Below are positions 1 through 11,337 of a DNA stretch of 64,000 nt, one piece after another. The position numbers and the translations under genes are program-made. Source of the stretch: Pyrus communis (taxonomy: Eukaryota; Streptophyta; Magnoliopsida; Rosales; Rosaceae). The notes beneath the pieces were generated by a model. It made no database searches. It was not told the origin of the DNA and saw only the letters and a program-made list of their open reading frames with translations. The DNA lies in the NCBI RefSeq assembly GCF_963583255.1, contig NC_084806.1, forward strand, positions 12,178,817 through 12,242,816, given 5' to 3'. Within the stretch, counting starts at the first letter, position 1. Every line of letters begins with the position of its first letter.

Positions 1-770
1 CATGGAAGACTTGTGCTACTTGAACTTGTATTTCTCGCAGAGCTCATCCATGAATCGGTTGGAGAACTGTTTTTCGTTGTCAATGATGATGTAGCAAGGC
101 ACAACATATCGGTGGATGATATGCTCCTTGATGAAACGGACGACAGTTTCCTTCTTGACTTCCCTTAGGGGTACGACTTCAACCCATTTGGAGAAGTAGG
201 TAGTTGTAGCTAGGATGTAGGCTTCTCTGGTAGACGACTTTGGTGTGATTGGTCCAATGACGTCTAATCCCCATGCATCAAATGGCCATAAAGCAACCGT
301 AGGGTGTAATGGCTCAAGTGGTTGATGTATGAAGTTGGCGTGGAATTGGTAGGCTTGGCCATAAAGTAAATCGTCCACCCATTTCCTCCAACATCCTGCG
401 TACATTCTTTTCTTTATTTTTTTAATATATTAGGAAATCATTTCCTGATTTTTCTCTCCTACTGAGGAGGGATAACTTGTCATTGGGGACCCCTCGGGTG
501 GTTAATTCCCGGTGAGACATTTCCGTTGGAGGCTCTGTCATCGGGGCAAAGTGTGACGGTTTGTATGAACATGCTATGCCTTTTTCTTATAGGATAAGTC
601 TTCCTCTTAATGCTTTGCAGTACGAAGTATATGCTGTTGTCTTGTTTTTCTCTGCTTGGGTCTTGGTCATGGAGGGCACTTCCTCTCTTTCGGTAAAATG
701 GAGAAATCTGCTGAAGCTTTCCTGAAGCATTTTCGGTTGCTTTTCTGGTTTGTATTCCACTTTGCATTGA
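1..770 (-). mobile_element. Ty3/gypsy pol remnant (integrase, RNase H region), cut by the window edge
   Basis: Reading on the minus strand, 405-16 encodes about 129 residues of a retroviral-type integrase core: the W-P-F-D-A-W-G-L-D-V-I-G-P-I stretch with the first catalytic Asp, then the Y-F-S-K-W-V-E segment and the F-I-K-E-H-I-I-H-R-Y-V-V-P block with the second Asp region (expected D-N-G, here D-N-E). Upstream in the element, 767-480 holds frame-broken sequence resembling the RT thumb and RNase H region of gypsy polyproteins (SGKLQ, then EKQDNSIYF). The domain order RT/RNase H then integrase is as expected for Ty3/gypsy. Frames are interrupted and no LTR is visible, so this is a dead, partial copy. 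The low-coordinate part lies outside the window. Confidence 0.8.
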
Positions 771-1035
771 TTCTTTCCATGGCTAACAAGAAAAGGAGGG
801 CATATGTACTGAGCTTACATAACTTCATGATCAAATTTGGTATATACTTTTACTGTATGAATTTCTCTTAAATATTGTTCCTTTCCCGGCCAGCAGATTA
901 TGTAAAGCTTGTAATTATACTAGTGCATCTCGACAACTAGAGAAATGTTTTAGTATGACGATCATACTAATACAGCGTTATTAATTCATGTGTCATAATG
1001 TAAATAAATAAATAACATGATTGATATGTCATAAA
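771..1035. other. Spacer without recognised feature
   Basis: AT-rich sequence between the gypsy remnant and the TRIM. A 71-codon plus-strand open frame at 656-871 has no recognisable similarity. I see no gene. Confidence 0.4.
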
Positions 1036-1360
1036 TGTTGAGAATGAGTCCTATATTGATGGGAGTAGGGACCTTGCATGAGCTTATAAGAGGTTGGGCT
1101 TATAAGAGGTTGAGCTACTCTCTATATTGCCAATTGGTTTTATGACGGAACCTCAACTTTCTTTATTGTATCAAAGCAGGTTATCCCACGTGTGAAACCA
1201 AACGGCCACAAGCTCTTCACGTCATCCCGTTGTGTTGTCTACGTGTTAGGCTTGAAAATTCACCACACATGAGGGGGCATGCTAAGAATGAGTTCCACGT
1301 TGATGGGAGAATGAACTTTGCATGACCTTATAAAAAGTTGAGTTACTCCCCATATTGCCT
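1036..1360 (+). mobile_element. TRIM (miniature LTR retrotransposon), second LTR truncated
   Basis: The element starts TGTTGAGAATGAG at 1036. A first LTR of about 130 bp is followed by a primer-binding-site-like TTGTATCAAAGC at 1166-1177, close to the TGGTATCAGAGC complementary to initiator Met tRNA. A non-coding interior of about 100 bp ends in a purine tract (GAGGGGG, 1271-1277). A second diverged LTR copy then begins at 1280 with TGCTAAGAATGAG and matches the first through the GATGGGAG, CTTGCATGA and ACTCCCCATATTGCC-type blocks until about 1360. Short LTR, PBS and PPT without coding capacity define a TRIM. An internal direct repeat of GAGGTTGGGCTTATAA occurs in the first LTR. It is non-autonomous. 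Confidence 0.65.
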
Positions 1361-3111
1361 TCAATAAATTCATATATCATAGATTTATAGTACGAAACGT
1401 GGCAGTTAGTTGCATAGTGGGTTCTAAAAGAAAAGAAACTGCTTCAGGCTTGCTTCGGTTTAAGCCGCAAGGGATTTCGCCTGCTTCGTAAGCGAGGGAT
1501 TAAATGGAAACTGCTTAAGAGGTTCGACATCTATTTTGTCGGCGCTCAAAACTTCTGGGCAACTGATAAATACCAAATGCAAATTGTTTTTTAAAATGAC
1601 ACATAAAAGTGTAATCGAAGTCTTAAAACAGGTAAAAGATCCCTAAACTTAAGATAAAACTATTGAAGTTGAATGCATGCATTCTTCTTCAGGAAAGATG
1701 CAACTAAATTAACTAATGAAGAGAAAGTAGGGTAAGCATGATCACAATTACTGACCAACAGACTGCTGTAGCTATCAATTTAATTACTTCTTGGTTGATG
1801 AAGAGTACTTAATTAAAGTCGACAAAGTTTTTAGTGCAGTGAAATTGATTTATATTTCATGATTTTTAAATACGAAATAAATAACAAATATGCATATTAT
1901 AACATAATTAGTAAATGAATAAGCACCGTAAATTTTAAACTCTAAACTCTCACATGACATTGTGATGATTACAATACCTAATAATGAATACTTTGAAAGC
2001 TTTTTTGACACTCGTTCGTGGAAATTTTTTTGTTAGAAATTTGTAAGATTAGAAAGGTCTGTAGGCCATTGCCCTTTTGCGGGGTCACAACTAGTCAACA
2101 CATTGTCGGACCACGATTCAAGCATATATAAAGATAGGATTAATTATGGTTTAATGCTCATCGTGATAAGCATGTACAAGTAATCGCCACTTGCCATTTG
2201 TTTGTAAATTCAGCTTTCAGTGAAACAAAAATGTAAAAGATGGATAACTACCATACTAATAAACAAAAACAATCATGTAGTTCATCTTTTCTTTTCTTGT
2301 AGTGAATTGGCAGACTTTTCTTTTTCTTTCCTAAGAAAATATCATTGAGATGTTATATTCTCTGCTAGTATTTGATTTGATTTATTCCTCTTGCATATAT
2401 GGTTTTAGCTAACGCTACTTTGGCATCCTCTCGTTTCAAGTTTGTGTAGAAGTCTTCTACATTAGCTGTCCAAACAGGACAAGGAAAACACGAGCACAAA
2501 CATGACCACAAATTAAATTCCACGATCAAGATCAAGACCACACGGTCTGACGACTCGTAGGTCATTGATCAAAAAATGTAACTCGTCAATGATCAAACCA
2601 GTTTGGTTCATATATAATATGACATATGATAGCAAATCACATTCCATATAAAGTTATTAAAGTCATAAAATAATTAGACAGCTTTTTTCTTGTTAATCAT
2701 TCACATTGATCAATAAAGTAATCTAGAACCATCGTGCATGTACATGGCCGCTAGAAAGCGTCCATTAACCGACAAATCACATCAAACTAAAAAATGTTTT
2801 AACAAATTAACTATTTTAACCACCTTCAAGGGAATGTCACACGTAAATCAACGACTAGTGTGGAAGGTGTAGTTGAACTAAACGAACATACAATTGATTA
2901 GACCTGATAATTTTTTATTCGATTCATTAATTTGACATAAAATGATACTAAATTAATAGATTTCAATACGTTGACAAATCAGATTATTATTGGGTAATTG
3001 ATAAACACATGTTAAGGTAACGAGTCGATTCATGTCTAATTATGTGTAAACTGTAACAAGTTAAGAAATAGTTAATGTGGTAATTTCAAACTACTAAAAA
3101 AACTACTATAG
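1361..3111. other. AT-rich intergenic spacer
   Basis: No convincing coding region. A GC-richer patch near 1440-1560 and the short minus-strand frame at 2365-2565 are unlike anything I recognise. No RNA gene seen. Confidence 0.4.
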
Positions 3112-3292
3112 TCACTTAGTACTATAATTTACTAGTATTCCTCTTCACTTGCAAGTGAGATGTCTTAAGTTCAATTCTCATTAAAGATGATTTTGAACCA
3201 TTTTATTAATAACATAGTGTGAGGCTAAACCATCACTCTCATTTAATGTAGATAATATCATTTGTTAATAATAATAATAATAATAATAATAA
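3112..3292 (+). mobile_element. tRNA-derived SINE, diverged copy
   Basis: The head begins CTTAGTACTA, followed by a degraded A box, CCTCTTCACTTGCAAGTGAG, and a B-box-like AAGTTCAATTCTC near 3170. The body then reads GTGTGAGGCTAAACC and GTAGATAATATCATTTG before an (AAT)n tail to 3292. The same modules in the same order occur in reverse at 20095-20268, so the two copies define one family. The B box differs from the Pol III consensus GGTTCGANTCC, so this copy is probably silent. Confidence 0.65.
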
Positions 3293-3927
3293 AATAAATA
3301 AAACTACTATAATAGCAATAGGATTTAATCCCCTTTTGTAAGATTAAATCCCTACTGTTAACTTCTATATTTATTATTTTATGTGTTATGTGCGCGAATA
3401 TGAATGGCGCTTGGAATGAGAGATGAACCAAAACGTCTGTCTCTCTAAGAAAGCTTGCTTGAATAAAGGCTTTCTATATTATTAAGGGTGGATTGTCAAT
3501 TTAGTCCATGAATTATCACCTCAGTAAAAATTAGGTCCCTAAACTATTTTTTTTCAGAAAAATCAATCATTAAATTATAAAAATTTGCCAATTACATCCC
3601 TAAGATTATATTCAAAGCTCATATATTCAATTTTCCGTCAATTTAAGTCACATTACTTGCATGTGATACGCAATGGAGGGTAGCTTATTAGTTTTTCATC
3701 AAGAAATAATGTATGGAGTTAATTTTAGCAGGTAAATTGGTAGTTTCACGTAAAAAATAGTGTAAGCTAACTTTGGAGGGTAAATTAGACGTTAGATTCA
3801 CAACCTCAATGAAATATTAAGAGTTTATAAGCAAGAAAATAACGGTATTATAGTCTAAGAGCAAATCCACCCCTGAAAAAATGTGTCAGCACCTAGTCTA
3901 TTTAATCCACTCAGTGAACAGTGATAG

Positions 3928-4325
3928 TGTCACATCCCGACGCGGGGCGGATCACTTCCCAGACCCACTCCACCACTGTAGCACAATATTGTCCGCTTTG
4001 GGCCCCGAACCACGCCCTCACGGTTTTGTTTCAGGGAAAATTGTCACATCCTGACCCGAGCGGGACCACTTCCCGAGCCCGATTCCACCGTAGCATGATA
4101 TTGTCCGCTTTGGACCCCAGCACACCCTCACGATTTTGTTTCTGGGAACTCACACAAGAACTTCCTAGTGAGTCACCCATCATGGAAATGCTCTCACGCG
4201 CTACTCGCTTAACTTCGGAGTTCCGATGGAACCTGAAGCCAGTGAGCTCCTAAAAGGCCTCGTGCTAGGTAGAGATGAGAATATAAATATAAGGATCACT
4301 CCCCTAGGCGATGTGGGATGTCACA
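3928..4325 (-). mobile_element. Cassandra-type TRIM LTR (5S-derived), solo LTR with extra partial copy
   Basis: On the minus strand a complete LTR of about 284 bp runs 4325-4042, beginning TGTGACATCCCACATCGCC and ending GGATGTGACA. Immediately beyond it, 4041-3928 repeats the last ~110 bp of the same LTR (the GGACAATATC, AAGTGG and GGGATGTGACA part). The composite is bounded by the 5-bp duplication GATAG (3923-3927 and 4326-4330), so both pieces behave as one insertion. No internal domain, PBS or PPT remains between them. The 5S-like segment makes the Cassandra assignment firm. The tandem partial copy could come from unequal recombination or template switching. Confidence 0.85.
4153..4230 (-). 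other. 5S rRNA-derived domain in the Cassandra LTR
   Basis: On the minus strand this segment reads GGAACTCCGAAGTTAAGCG, then later GATGGGTGAC and AGGAAGTTCTTGTG. These correspond to the box A region, intermediate element and box C of plant 5S rRNA (consensus ACTCCGAAGTTAAGCG, GATGGGTGACC, GGAAGTCCTCGTG), in order and at near-native spacing. It is not a functional 5S gene: the 5' third and the terminal stem are absent. In Cassandra elements this domain is known to retain an internal Pol III promoter. Confidence 0.85.
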
Positions 4326-4547
4326 GATAGACGCCAATGAATAGTAATAGGCCAAATGCATCTCCACCCCCAACAAAAAATAACCTAATCAATTTTATTA
4401 AAATTTTATTATTATTTATTATAAAATAATAATTTTATTTTTAATTTCTAACCTTATAAAAAAAATATTATTAATTTTTTATATTTTTATAAAATATTAT
4501 TATAAATTACACCTCTAGCATCATCGCCGGCCCGACCCACGACGCCA

Positions 4548-4878
4548 AGCCCACTGTCCTTGTCTAAGAGAAGCTCGGAGAACCCCAAATCAACCTCCTC
4601 AAGCAGTTCATTAATGTCGATTGCTCCTACAATCTCAGCCCCGAGGAGCTCTGCACCAAGATCTCGCTCTACGACGCATTGATCATGCATAGCGGGACCA
4701 AGGTCACCCGCGAGGTGTTCGATCCTTCGGCGGGAGGTTGAAGGTCATGGGAAGAGCTGGCGTCGGCATCGACAACGTGGATCTGATTGCGGTGATTGAG
4801 TTCGAGTGCTTGGTGGTGAACGTCCCCATGGTCAACACCGTTGCAACCGCTGAGCATGAGATTGCTCACGTCAAATGG
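4548..4878 (+). pseudogene. D-3-phosphoglycerate dehydrogenase fragment captured in a TIR element
   Basis: Translation gives K-P-T-V-L-V, a stop, then EKLGEPQINLLKQF, NVDCSYNLSPEELCTK, the RSGTKV-like HSGTKVTREVF and, after a 1-nt loss near 4735, LKVMGRAGVGIDNVDL and VNTVATAEHEIAH. These are the N-terminal substrate-binding blocks of plant plastidial serine-pathway phosphoglycerate dehydrogenase. The NAD-binding and catalytic His regions are missing. The in-frame TAA and the frameshift make it non-coding. It has no start codon or transit peptide of its own and lies wholly within the TIR element at 3859-5009. Confidence 0.85.
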
Positions 4879-5189
4879 CCCGGCTGTTGGGTCTATCAAT
4901 TCTAGGCCAGTCTCTTGCCTGGCTTGGACTGAGTGCTAGCCTATTAGGTTGGGGGCCGGCTTGTTTTGGGTGTTGGGTGCCAGGCAATCCACTCCCGGTG
5001 GACTTGCTCTAAAGTATATCAAGTGACTTAAGTTAACTAAAAATTGGATAAAATAACTTTGAATATAATATTAGGGATGAAATTAGCAATTTTTAATAAA
5101 TTTAGGGGCATATTTTACCAAAAAATAATAATTCAGTGACCTAATTTTCACTACGGTTATAGTTCAAGAACTAAATCGACACTTCACCC

Positions 5190-5785
5190 TATTATTATTA
5201 ATTAATATATAATTTATACAAGTTTAAATTATATATATTTATTTATATATTATAATTTATATATTACAATTTATATATATATATATATTAATATATAAAC
5301 ATGTGCAAATTCCTAAGTTGAATTATATATTATTAATATATAAATATAACATGCCCTTTATGCAAAGGGATTCCCATTTTTTTTTTTCAAAAAATGGGGA
5401 TTAGATGTAGGACCCACTTCACATTGAATTTCAACGATTCGAACTGTCTATTTTGTAAGTCTCGATTCATAGATCATCCTTGCAAAAATTCATTTCAATC
5501 CGAAATCATTTGCTTATTTAATTATCAAGAATAAATTTCATTGTTTCTTATATAACAAAGTATTCGTTAATTTTTTTTGACCCAATTAGATGTCTTAAAT
5601 ATTTCCGATTTGGCTAATATTTTGTAAGTATGATCTATGAGGTGCAACTTGAAAAATAGACAGCTCGGATCGTTAAAGTTCGATATGGTGTGAACCCCAC
5701 AACTAATCCCTATTTTTATAAATAAAAAAAATGAAGATCATTTCCCTTAAAGGTTTCCTATAAATAAATAAATATATATATGAAG
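5190..5785. other. AT-rich spacer with short AT microsatellite
   Basis: Dense TATATA/AATTTA sequence, including a short (AT)n run near 5274-5290. No gene seen. Confidence 0.4.
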
Positions 5786-5894
5786 TGTTATTGGCACTCC
5801 AAAAATCTCATTCTACACTCCTCACAATTGTATTTTTCTTTTCAAATATAGAAAATTTAGAGTGTAGAATGAAATTTTTGGAGTGCCAATAACA
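5786..5894. mobile_element. Short foldback (MITE-like) element
   Basis: TGTTATTGGCACTCC at 5786-5800 is the exact reverse complement of 5880-5894, and pairing continues inward (AAAAATCTCATTCTACACTC against GAGTGTAGAATGAAATTTTT). The ~109-bp unit would form a near-perfect hairpin with a loop of about 35 nt. No coding capacity; no clear target duplication identified. Confidence 0.65.
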
Positions 5895-5899
5895 ATTTC

Positions 5900-5903
<4 letters not shown>

Positions 5904-5973
<70 letters not shown>
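5904..5973. repeat. Compound microsatellite (TA)n(TC)n
   Basis: About 15 TA units followed directly by about 20 CT units. Likely length-polymorphic. Confidence 0.95.
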
Positions 5974-5975
<2 letters not shown>

Positions 5976-6967
5976 GAGATTAAATCTCATTTTGAAGTAA
6001 TATAGTGGTATGTCCAAATTTTATAAAATATGTTAACACGTCTTCAATTTTTACACACGATAAAATGACCCGAGTTATTAAAAATTCGTTAAGATAACAT
6101 ATATTACACACACAAAAATACGAACATGACAAACACGATCCATTTACCAAGCCTACACTTAGATGCACATAATTCGTATAATATATTCTGAGTTTCTGAT
6201 CATGAGGGCAATAGATAAATTATGCCAACGTTTATATATTATTGCCAAAATGACTTCAACTAAAATATTATTTATATATTGTAATAAACAAGGATAATAA
6301 AAGATTACTCCTTCCATGAGAACGTGACTGTAAGAACGCCATCATTTTTATTTTCTTTATCATTAAGCTGAAGCTCCTATAAATCATTTAATTTAGAGAT
6401 CATAAGTCATCTATATGTACAAGTAAATTTGATTATAGTAACAAATATTATCATCATGATTAACCGTTTACTTTTTTATGCTGTGAATAATTAAACAATC
6501 TTTAAATCTAATGATTTTTTATTTTTTATTTTTTAAATATGATCTTCAAATAAGATAAAAAGAAAATAGATAATTCAAATTATGACATGTGAACGATGAC
6601 ACATTATCTTGTCGTTATGTAACATATACAATTATATGTACCTTATTACATTAAAAAGTAGCGATTGAGTTTGCCAAGATGGAATCCTGTCCCTTATTTA
6701 TCCACTAATAAAGAGGGAACACTAACTTAGGACCACATGAGTTGTCGTAAAAGTTCAAAAAAAAAAAAAAAAAAAAAAATTTGATTGATCTGAAAAATCA
6801 TTAATAAACCCTCCTCCATCAGGAGGAAAGAACCACCACTACATAATTACATGATTTACATCTTACTCCAACACAGAGCTAGAACCCTTTCCACATTCTC
6901 TCATCCATCTTCCTGAGATTTTTGACCTTTTTTTTCTAACGGGTGGGTTGTGCCAAGTTCAACAACA
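5974..6967. promoter_or_regulatory. Region upstream of the lipoxygenase gene
   Basis: Non-coding, AT-rich, with a ~23-nt poly-A run near 6757-6779. It should hold the promoter and 5' UTR of the lipoxygenase gene. I see no TATA box I would commit to. Confidence 0.35.
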
Positions 6968-9900
6968 ATGGTGAGTAGACTGATGGAAGCATGTTGTTTG
7001 AAGGACAAGGAGAAGGGAGATGACGATGAGAAGCCAGATTACATGGTGAGTGGGGGCAACAGAATCAGAGGAAAAGTTGTGTTGATGAAGAAGAATGTGT
7101 TGGACTTCAACGACCTCAAAGCTTCGGTCGTTGATAGAATCCATGAGCTCTTGGGCAAAGGTGTTTCCATGCAGCTCATCAGTGCCACTCATCCTGAATC
7201 AGCAGGTCAGTCTCTCTTTCTCTAGCTAGGTTTCTTCAGTTGAATCGAATTAACAATCCACTAAAATTCTTTGAGTTTTTCACGTAAGCTCTAGGTAACA
7301 TTACATTTTCGAGAAAAATACATCAAACCCAATACGTCGGGGAAAAAAACCCAACTGACTTGGTAATGGAATAGATGTGAGGCCTTTTTCTCTAATTGAT
7401 CTGTTGATGTGTGTGTGTTTTTATTGAAAAACTTATAGTTGTCAGAGTGTTTTTTCTAGTTTACTAAAATTCTTTTGTTAGGTGTTTGCAATTCATGAAT
7501 TTAATCTTGGAACCTACATAACTGGACGCAAAAGCTATGTTGAAGAAGAGAAGTGTATTAGGATTTTGACAAAGCTGAAGATTGACTCAAAATTCTTATT
7601 CATGTGCAGCAAATGGATTGAAATCGAGAGGGAAGCTTGGAGAGGTAGCTTACTTGGAGAAATGGGTTACAACGACTACGTCTTTGTCGGCAGGAGAAGC
7701 TAGTTTCTCCATTTCCTTGGATTGGGATGAGTCTCATGGTGTTCCTGGGGCATTGTTGATCAGAAACCACCACCATAGCCAATTCTACCTCAAGACAATA
7801 ACATTAGAAGACGTTCCTGGGCACGGTCAACTCCATTTTGTCTGCAATTCTTGGGTATACCCAGCACATCGTTACAAGTACAATAGAATATTTTTCCCCA
7901 ACAAGGTACTGGTTAATTAACATAATGCCAAGTATAACATCCATTAGGGAGAGACACTTTTCACTAATTTTTTTTTCTTTTTATAATTTTTTATTTAAGA
8001 AGGAAGAAATCTGGAATCTTGTAGCTCATGCAGCATGCTTTGTTATTCTTTGATTAAAATAACAAGTAAATAAAGGTTTAGTGACTTGATTAATTGGTTT
8101 TAGCATCTGATCTTATCCGGACCATGTGGTCAGATTCTGTAAGGATCGATTCTTTTAATCTCAATAGTATGGAAAAATCATAATCCATTACTTTTCCAGC
8201 TCGATTAGCACAGTAGCACTCGCACAAAAAAAATCATTTTATATTATGTTTGATTTAATTTTTTCTAGTTTCATTAAATCTTTTGGTGTTTTGACAAATA
8301 TACGATACAACATTAGTTACATTCAGTGGTTTTTTTTGGAACACAATTCAACAATTTTCAAAAGTTTCAATAAATTGGGGTTTCTCTAATTTATTGAAAG
8401 AGAGATGATTTTCACATATTTTATTTATTTTTGTTCATTTTTCTCCTATGATTCACCAATCAAATAAGAGTGCGCAAGAAAAAGAAAAGGGACGCTTGGT
8501 GGAATCACTTCCCCTGCTGAAATGCAGAAATGAAACTGAAATGCTATAATTTTTGTTAAGGTACTTACGAGACTGCACTGCCCTGACTGAAAACTTCATG
8601 TTTTTGTTTAGGCCTACCTGCCATCTAAAACACCTGAGCTACTACACCCTTACAGGGAAGATGAACTCGTTAATCTCCGAGGGAGTGGATCAGGCGAACT
8701 AAAGGAGTGGGACAGAGTCTATGACTATGCTTATTACAATGATTTAGGTAGTCCAGACAAGGGTCCAGAATATGCCCGCCCTGCACTTGGTGGGTCGAAC
8801 GAGTATCCATATCCAAGAAGAGGAAGAACTGGTCGAGAACCAACTAAAACCGGTTCGTAACCTAAATGGCTCATTTTGCTAATCAAGTCCTGAATAAGTT
8901 AAAATATGGCAACAACACGTACAGCATGAAGCATTCCTTGCGGTTCTATCTATGACCAATTTTCTCTTATGCTTTGTACAGACCCCAATTCCGAGAGCAG
9001 ACTGCCGCTTCTAAGTCTAGACATTTACGTTCCGAAAGATGAGCGGTTTGGCCACGTGAAGTTTTCAGATTTTCTTGCCTATGGCCTGAAATCCCTGGTT
9101 CAAATATTGCTTCCAGAACTTAAGTCTTTGTGCGATAAAACTATCAACGAGTTTGACACCTTTGAGGATGTACTTAATCTCTATGACGGAGGTATCAAGC
9201 TACCAAATGGTACTCTCAAGAAAATACGGGAGTGCATCCCTTGGGAGCTGCTTAAGGAACTGATTCGCTCAGATGGCGAGCGATTTCTCAAGTTTCCAAT
9301 GCCTGATGTGATTAAAAGTACATAAAGATATTTTTTTCCCCGGTGACATGGTTTTAGATATGCTACATTCCTATATTGTTGAACATAAATCGTATTCAAC
9401 TATGAATTTTTCCTGATATAATTGCAGGAGATAGGTCTGCATGGAGGACAGACGAAGAGTTTGCACGAGAAATGCTAGCAGGGGTGAACCCTGTTAACAT
9501 CACCCGCCTCCAAGTAAAATATACCATTTTCCATGGTTCATATTACAATTATAGTGGCATGGATTTATTCTAAGTTGTCCAAATAATCACCGAAATTTTA
9601 ACTACAGGAGTTTCCCCCAGTTAGCAAGCTAGACCCAAAAGTGTACGGGAATCAGCACAGTTCGATAAGAGAAGAGCACATTGCAAGCAACATGAATGGC
9701 CTCACGGTTAGTGAGGTACAAATGATGCTTCATTTGTTTCCAGTATATATTTTATACGACTATAGTCCGTGTTTTTAAATCTATGAACTGAAATAATTAT
9801 TTTTGTCCCGTTTTGCGCAGGCAATTGAAAGTAACAGGCTGTTCATATTAGATCATCATGATGCATTAATGATATACCTGAGGCGAATAAACTCTACGCA

Positions 9901-11337
9901 CACAAAGACGTATGCCACCAGAACTCTCCTCTTGCTCCAAGAAGACGGGACATTGAAGCCTTTGGCAATTGAGTTGAGCTTACCACATCCACAAGGGGAC
10001 CATTATGGTTGTGTCAGTACAGTCTTCACTCCACCAGGACAAGGAAAAAAAGGCATCGAGGAGTCGGTGTGGCAGCTTGCGAAAGCTTATGCTGCTGTAA
10101 ATGATTCTGGATATCATCAGCTTATCAGCCACTGGTACGATGTCTAACATAGAAAGCGCCATATTTTATCATCAGGTAGCAGTTTGGTTCTAGTTTACAT
10201 GCTAATAATTGTTATTTGCAGGTTAAACACACATGCTGTGATAGAGCCATTTGTGATTGCAACACATAGACAGTTGAGTGTGCTTCACCCGATACATAAG
10301 CTTTTGCATCCGCACTTCCGGGACACAATGAACATAAATGCCCTGGCCAGGCAAATCCTCATCAATGCTGATGGGGTACTTGAGAAAACAGTCTTCCCAG
10401 GTCGATTCTCCATGGAAATGTCAGCCGTTATTTATAAGGGCTGGGTCTTCACCGACCAGGCATTACCTGCTGACTTATGCAAGAGGTAAGCCAGAAAGCC
10501 TAAATTGAAAATAATAAGATTTGAACTTCCATCAAACTGAATATCATTTCGCTTCTGGTCTATTTCAGAGGAATGGCAGTTCTAGATAAGACCTGTCCTC
10601 ATGGCCTCAGACTTCTGATTGAAGATTACCCATTTGCTGTTGATGGGCTAGAAATCTGGTCGGCGATTCAAACTTGGGTTGATGAATACTGCTGTTTGTA
10701 CTATGAATCAGATGATGCCGTCCAAGGTGATTCTGAACTTCAGGACTGGTGGACAGAGCTCCGCAATGTAGGCCACGGTGACAAGAAGAATGAACCATGG
10801 TGGCCTAAGATGCAAACAAGAGATGAACTTATTGAATCATGTACCATAATTATATGGGTGGCTTCTGCCCTCCATGCAGCTGTCAATTTCGGGCAATACT
10901 CTTATGCTGGTTACCTCCCTAACCGCCCAACTGTAAGCCGACGCTTCATGCCTGAGGCAGGCACTGCTGAATATGCTGAGCTTGAGTCCAACCCTGACGC
11001 AGCTTTCCTCAAAACAATTACAGCTCAATTGCAAACTCTCCTTGGTGTATCTCTGATAGAGATTTTATCACGACATTCAACTGATGAGGTTTATCTTGGG
11101 CAAAACGATACTCCTGAGTGGACTTCAGATGCTGAAGCACTAGCAGCATTTGCAAGATTTGGAGAGAAGCTGATGGACATCGAAAAGAGAATCAATGAAA
11201 GGAACAAGGATATGAGATTGAAGAACAGAGTTGGGCCTGTAGACATGCCTTATACCTTGCTCTATCCTAACACATCAGACAAGAGTAGAGAGGGTGGACT
11301 CACTGGAAAAGGAATTCCCAACAGTGTCTCAATCTGA
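6968..11337 (+). CDS. LOX: Linoleate 9S-lipoxygenase, complete nine-exon gene
   Basis: Exons 6968-7205, 7610-7905, 8612-8852, 8982-9317, 9428-9513, 9608-9715, 9821-10134, 10222-10485 and 10569-11337 join in frame to 883 residues with GT-AG introns. It dioxygenates linoleic/linolenic acid to hydroperoxides, the entry to oxylipins. Residues ~33-178 form the PLAT/LH2 beta-barrel ([33 protein letters not shown]). The rest is the catalytic domain. All five iron ligands are present with soybean-like spacing: His539 and His544 (SHWLNTH, Trp codon split by intron 7), His730, Asn734 (HAAVNFGQ) and C-terminal Ile883. Absence of a transit peptide and Thr-Val in KTVFPG suggest a cytosolic 9-LOX rather than a plastid 13-LOX. 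Ala in LINADG fits S stereochemistry. The first ATG (6968) opens the frame; the upstream in-frame GTG at 6950 is not a plant start. No disabling change seen. Confidence 0.95.

Larger units (their letters stand above)
3859..5009. mobile_element. PIF/Harbinger-like Pack-type TIR element carrying a PGDH fragment
   Basis: Terminal inverted repeats are GAGCAAATCCACC at 3859 and, in reverse complement, GAGCAAGTCCACC ending at 5009 (12 of 13 match). Both ends are flanked by TAA (3856-3858 and 5010-5012), the 3-bp duplication typical of PIF/Harbinger. The cargo is a D-3-phosphoglycerate dehydrogenase fragment at 4548-4878, and a Cassandra LTR has inserted at 3928-4325. No transposase is present, so it would have relied on an autonomous relative. 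The superfamily call rests only on TIR and TSD. Confidence 0.6.
3486..5189. mobile_element. Long-TIR (Mutator-like) non-autonomous element, outer shell of a triple nest
   Basis: The left arm 3486-3620 and the reverse complement of the right arm 5050-5189 can be aligned by eye over about 135 bp: GGGTGGATTGTCAATTTAGT against GGGTGAAGTGTCGATTTAGT at the ends, then shared AAAATTAGGTC, TTGCCAAT/TTGCTAAT, CATCCCTAA and ATTATATTCAAAG blocks. Flanks are TATTATTAA on the left and TATTATTAT on the right, an 8/9 match that fits a 9-bp Mutator target duplication but lies in AT-rich sequence. No transposase is seen. A second element occupies 3859-5009 inside it. Confidence 0.6.

Noticed and set aside
1440..1560. 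Possible tRNA or small RNA in the GC-richer patch
   Set aside because: No cloverleaf, A box or B box could be fitted.
4153..4230. Functional 5S rRNA gene
   Set aside because: Only the promoter-bearing part is present, inside an LTR with TSD; the 5' third and closing stem are missing.
7482..7703. 73-codon frame in lipoxygenase intron 1/exon 2
   Set aside because: It overlaps exon 2 in another frame; the spliced gene model explains the region.
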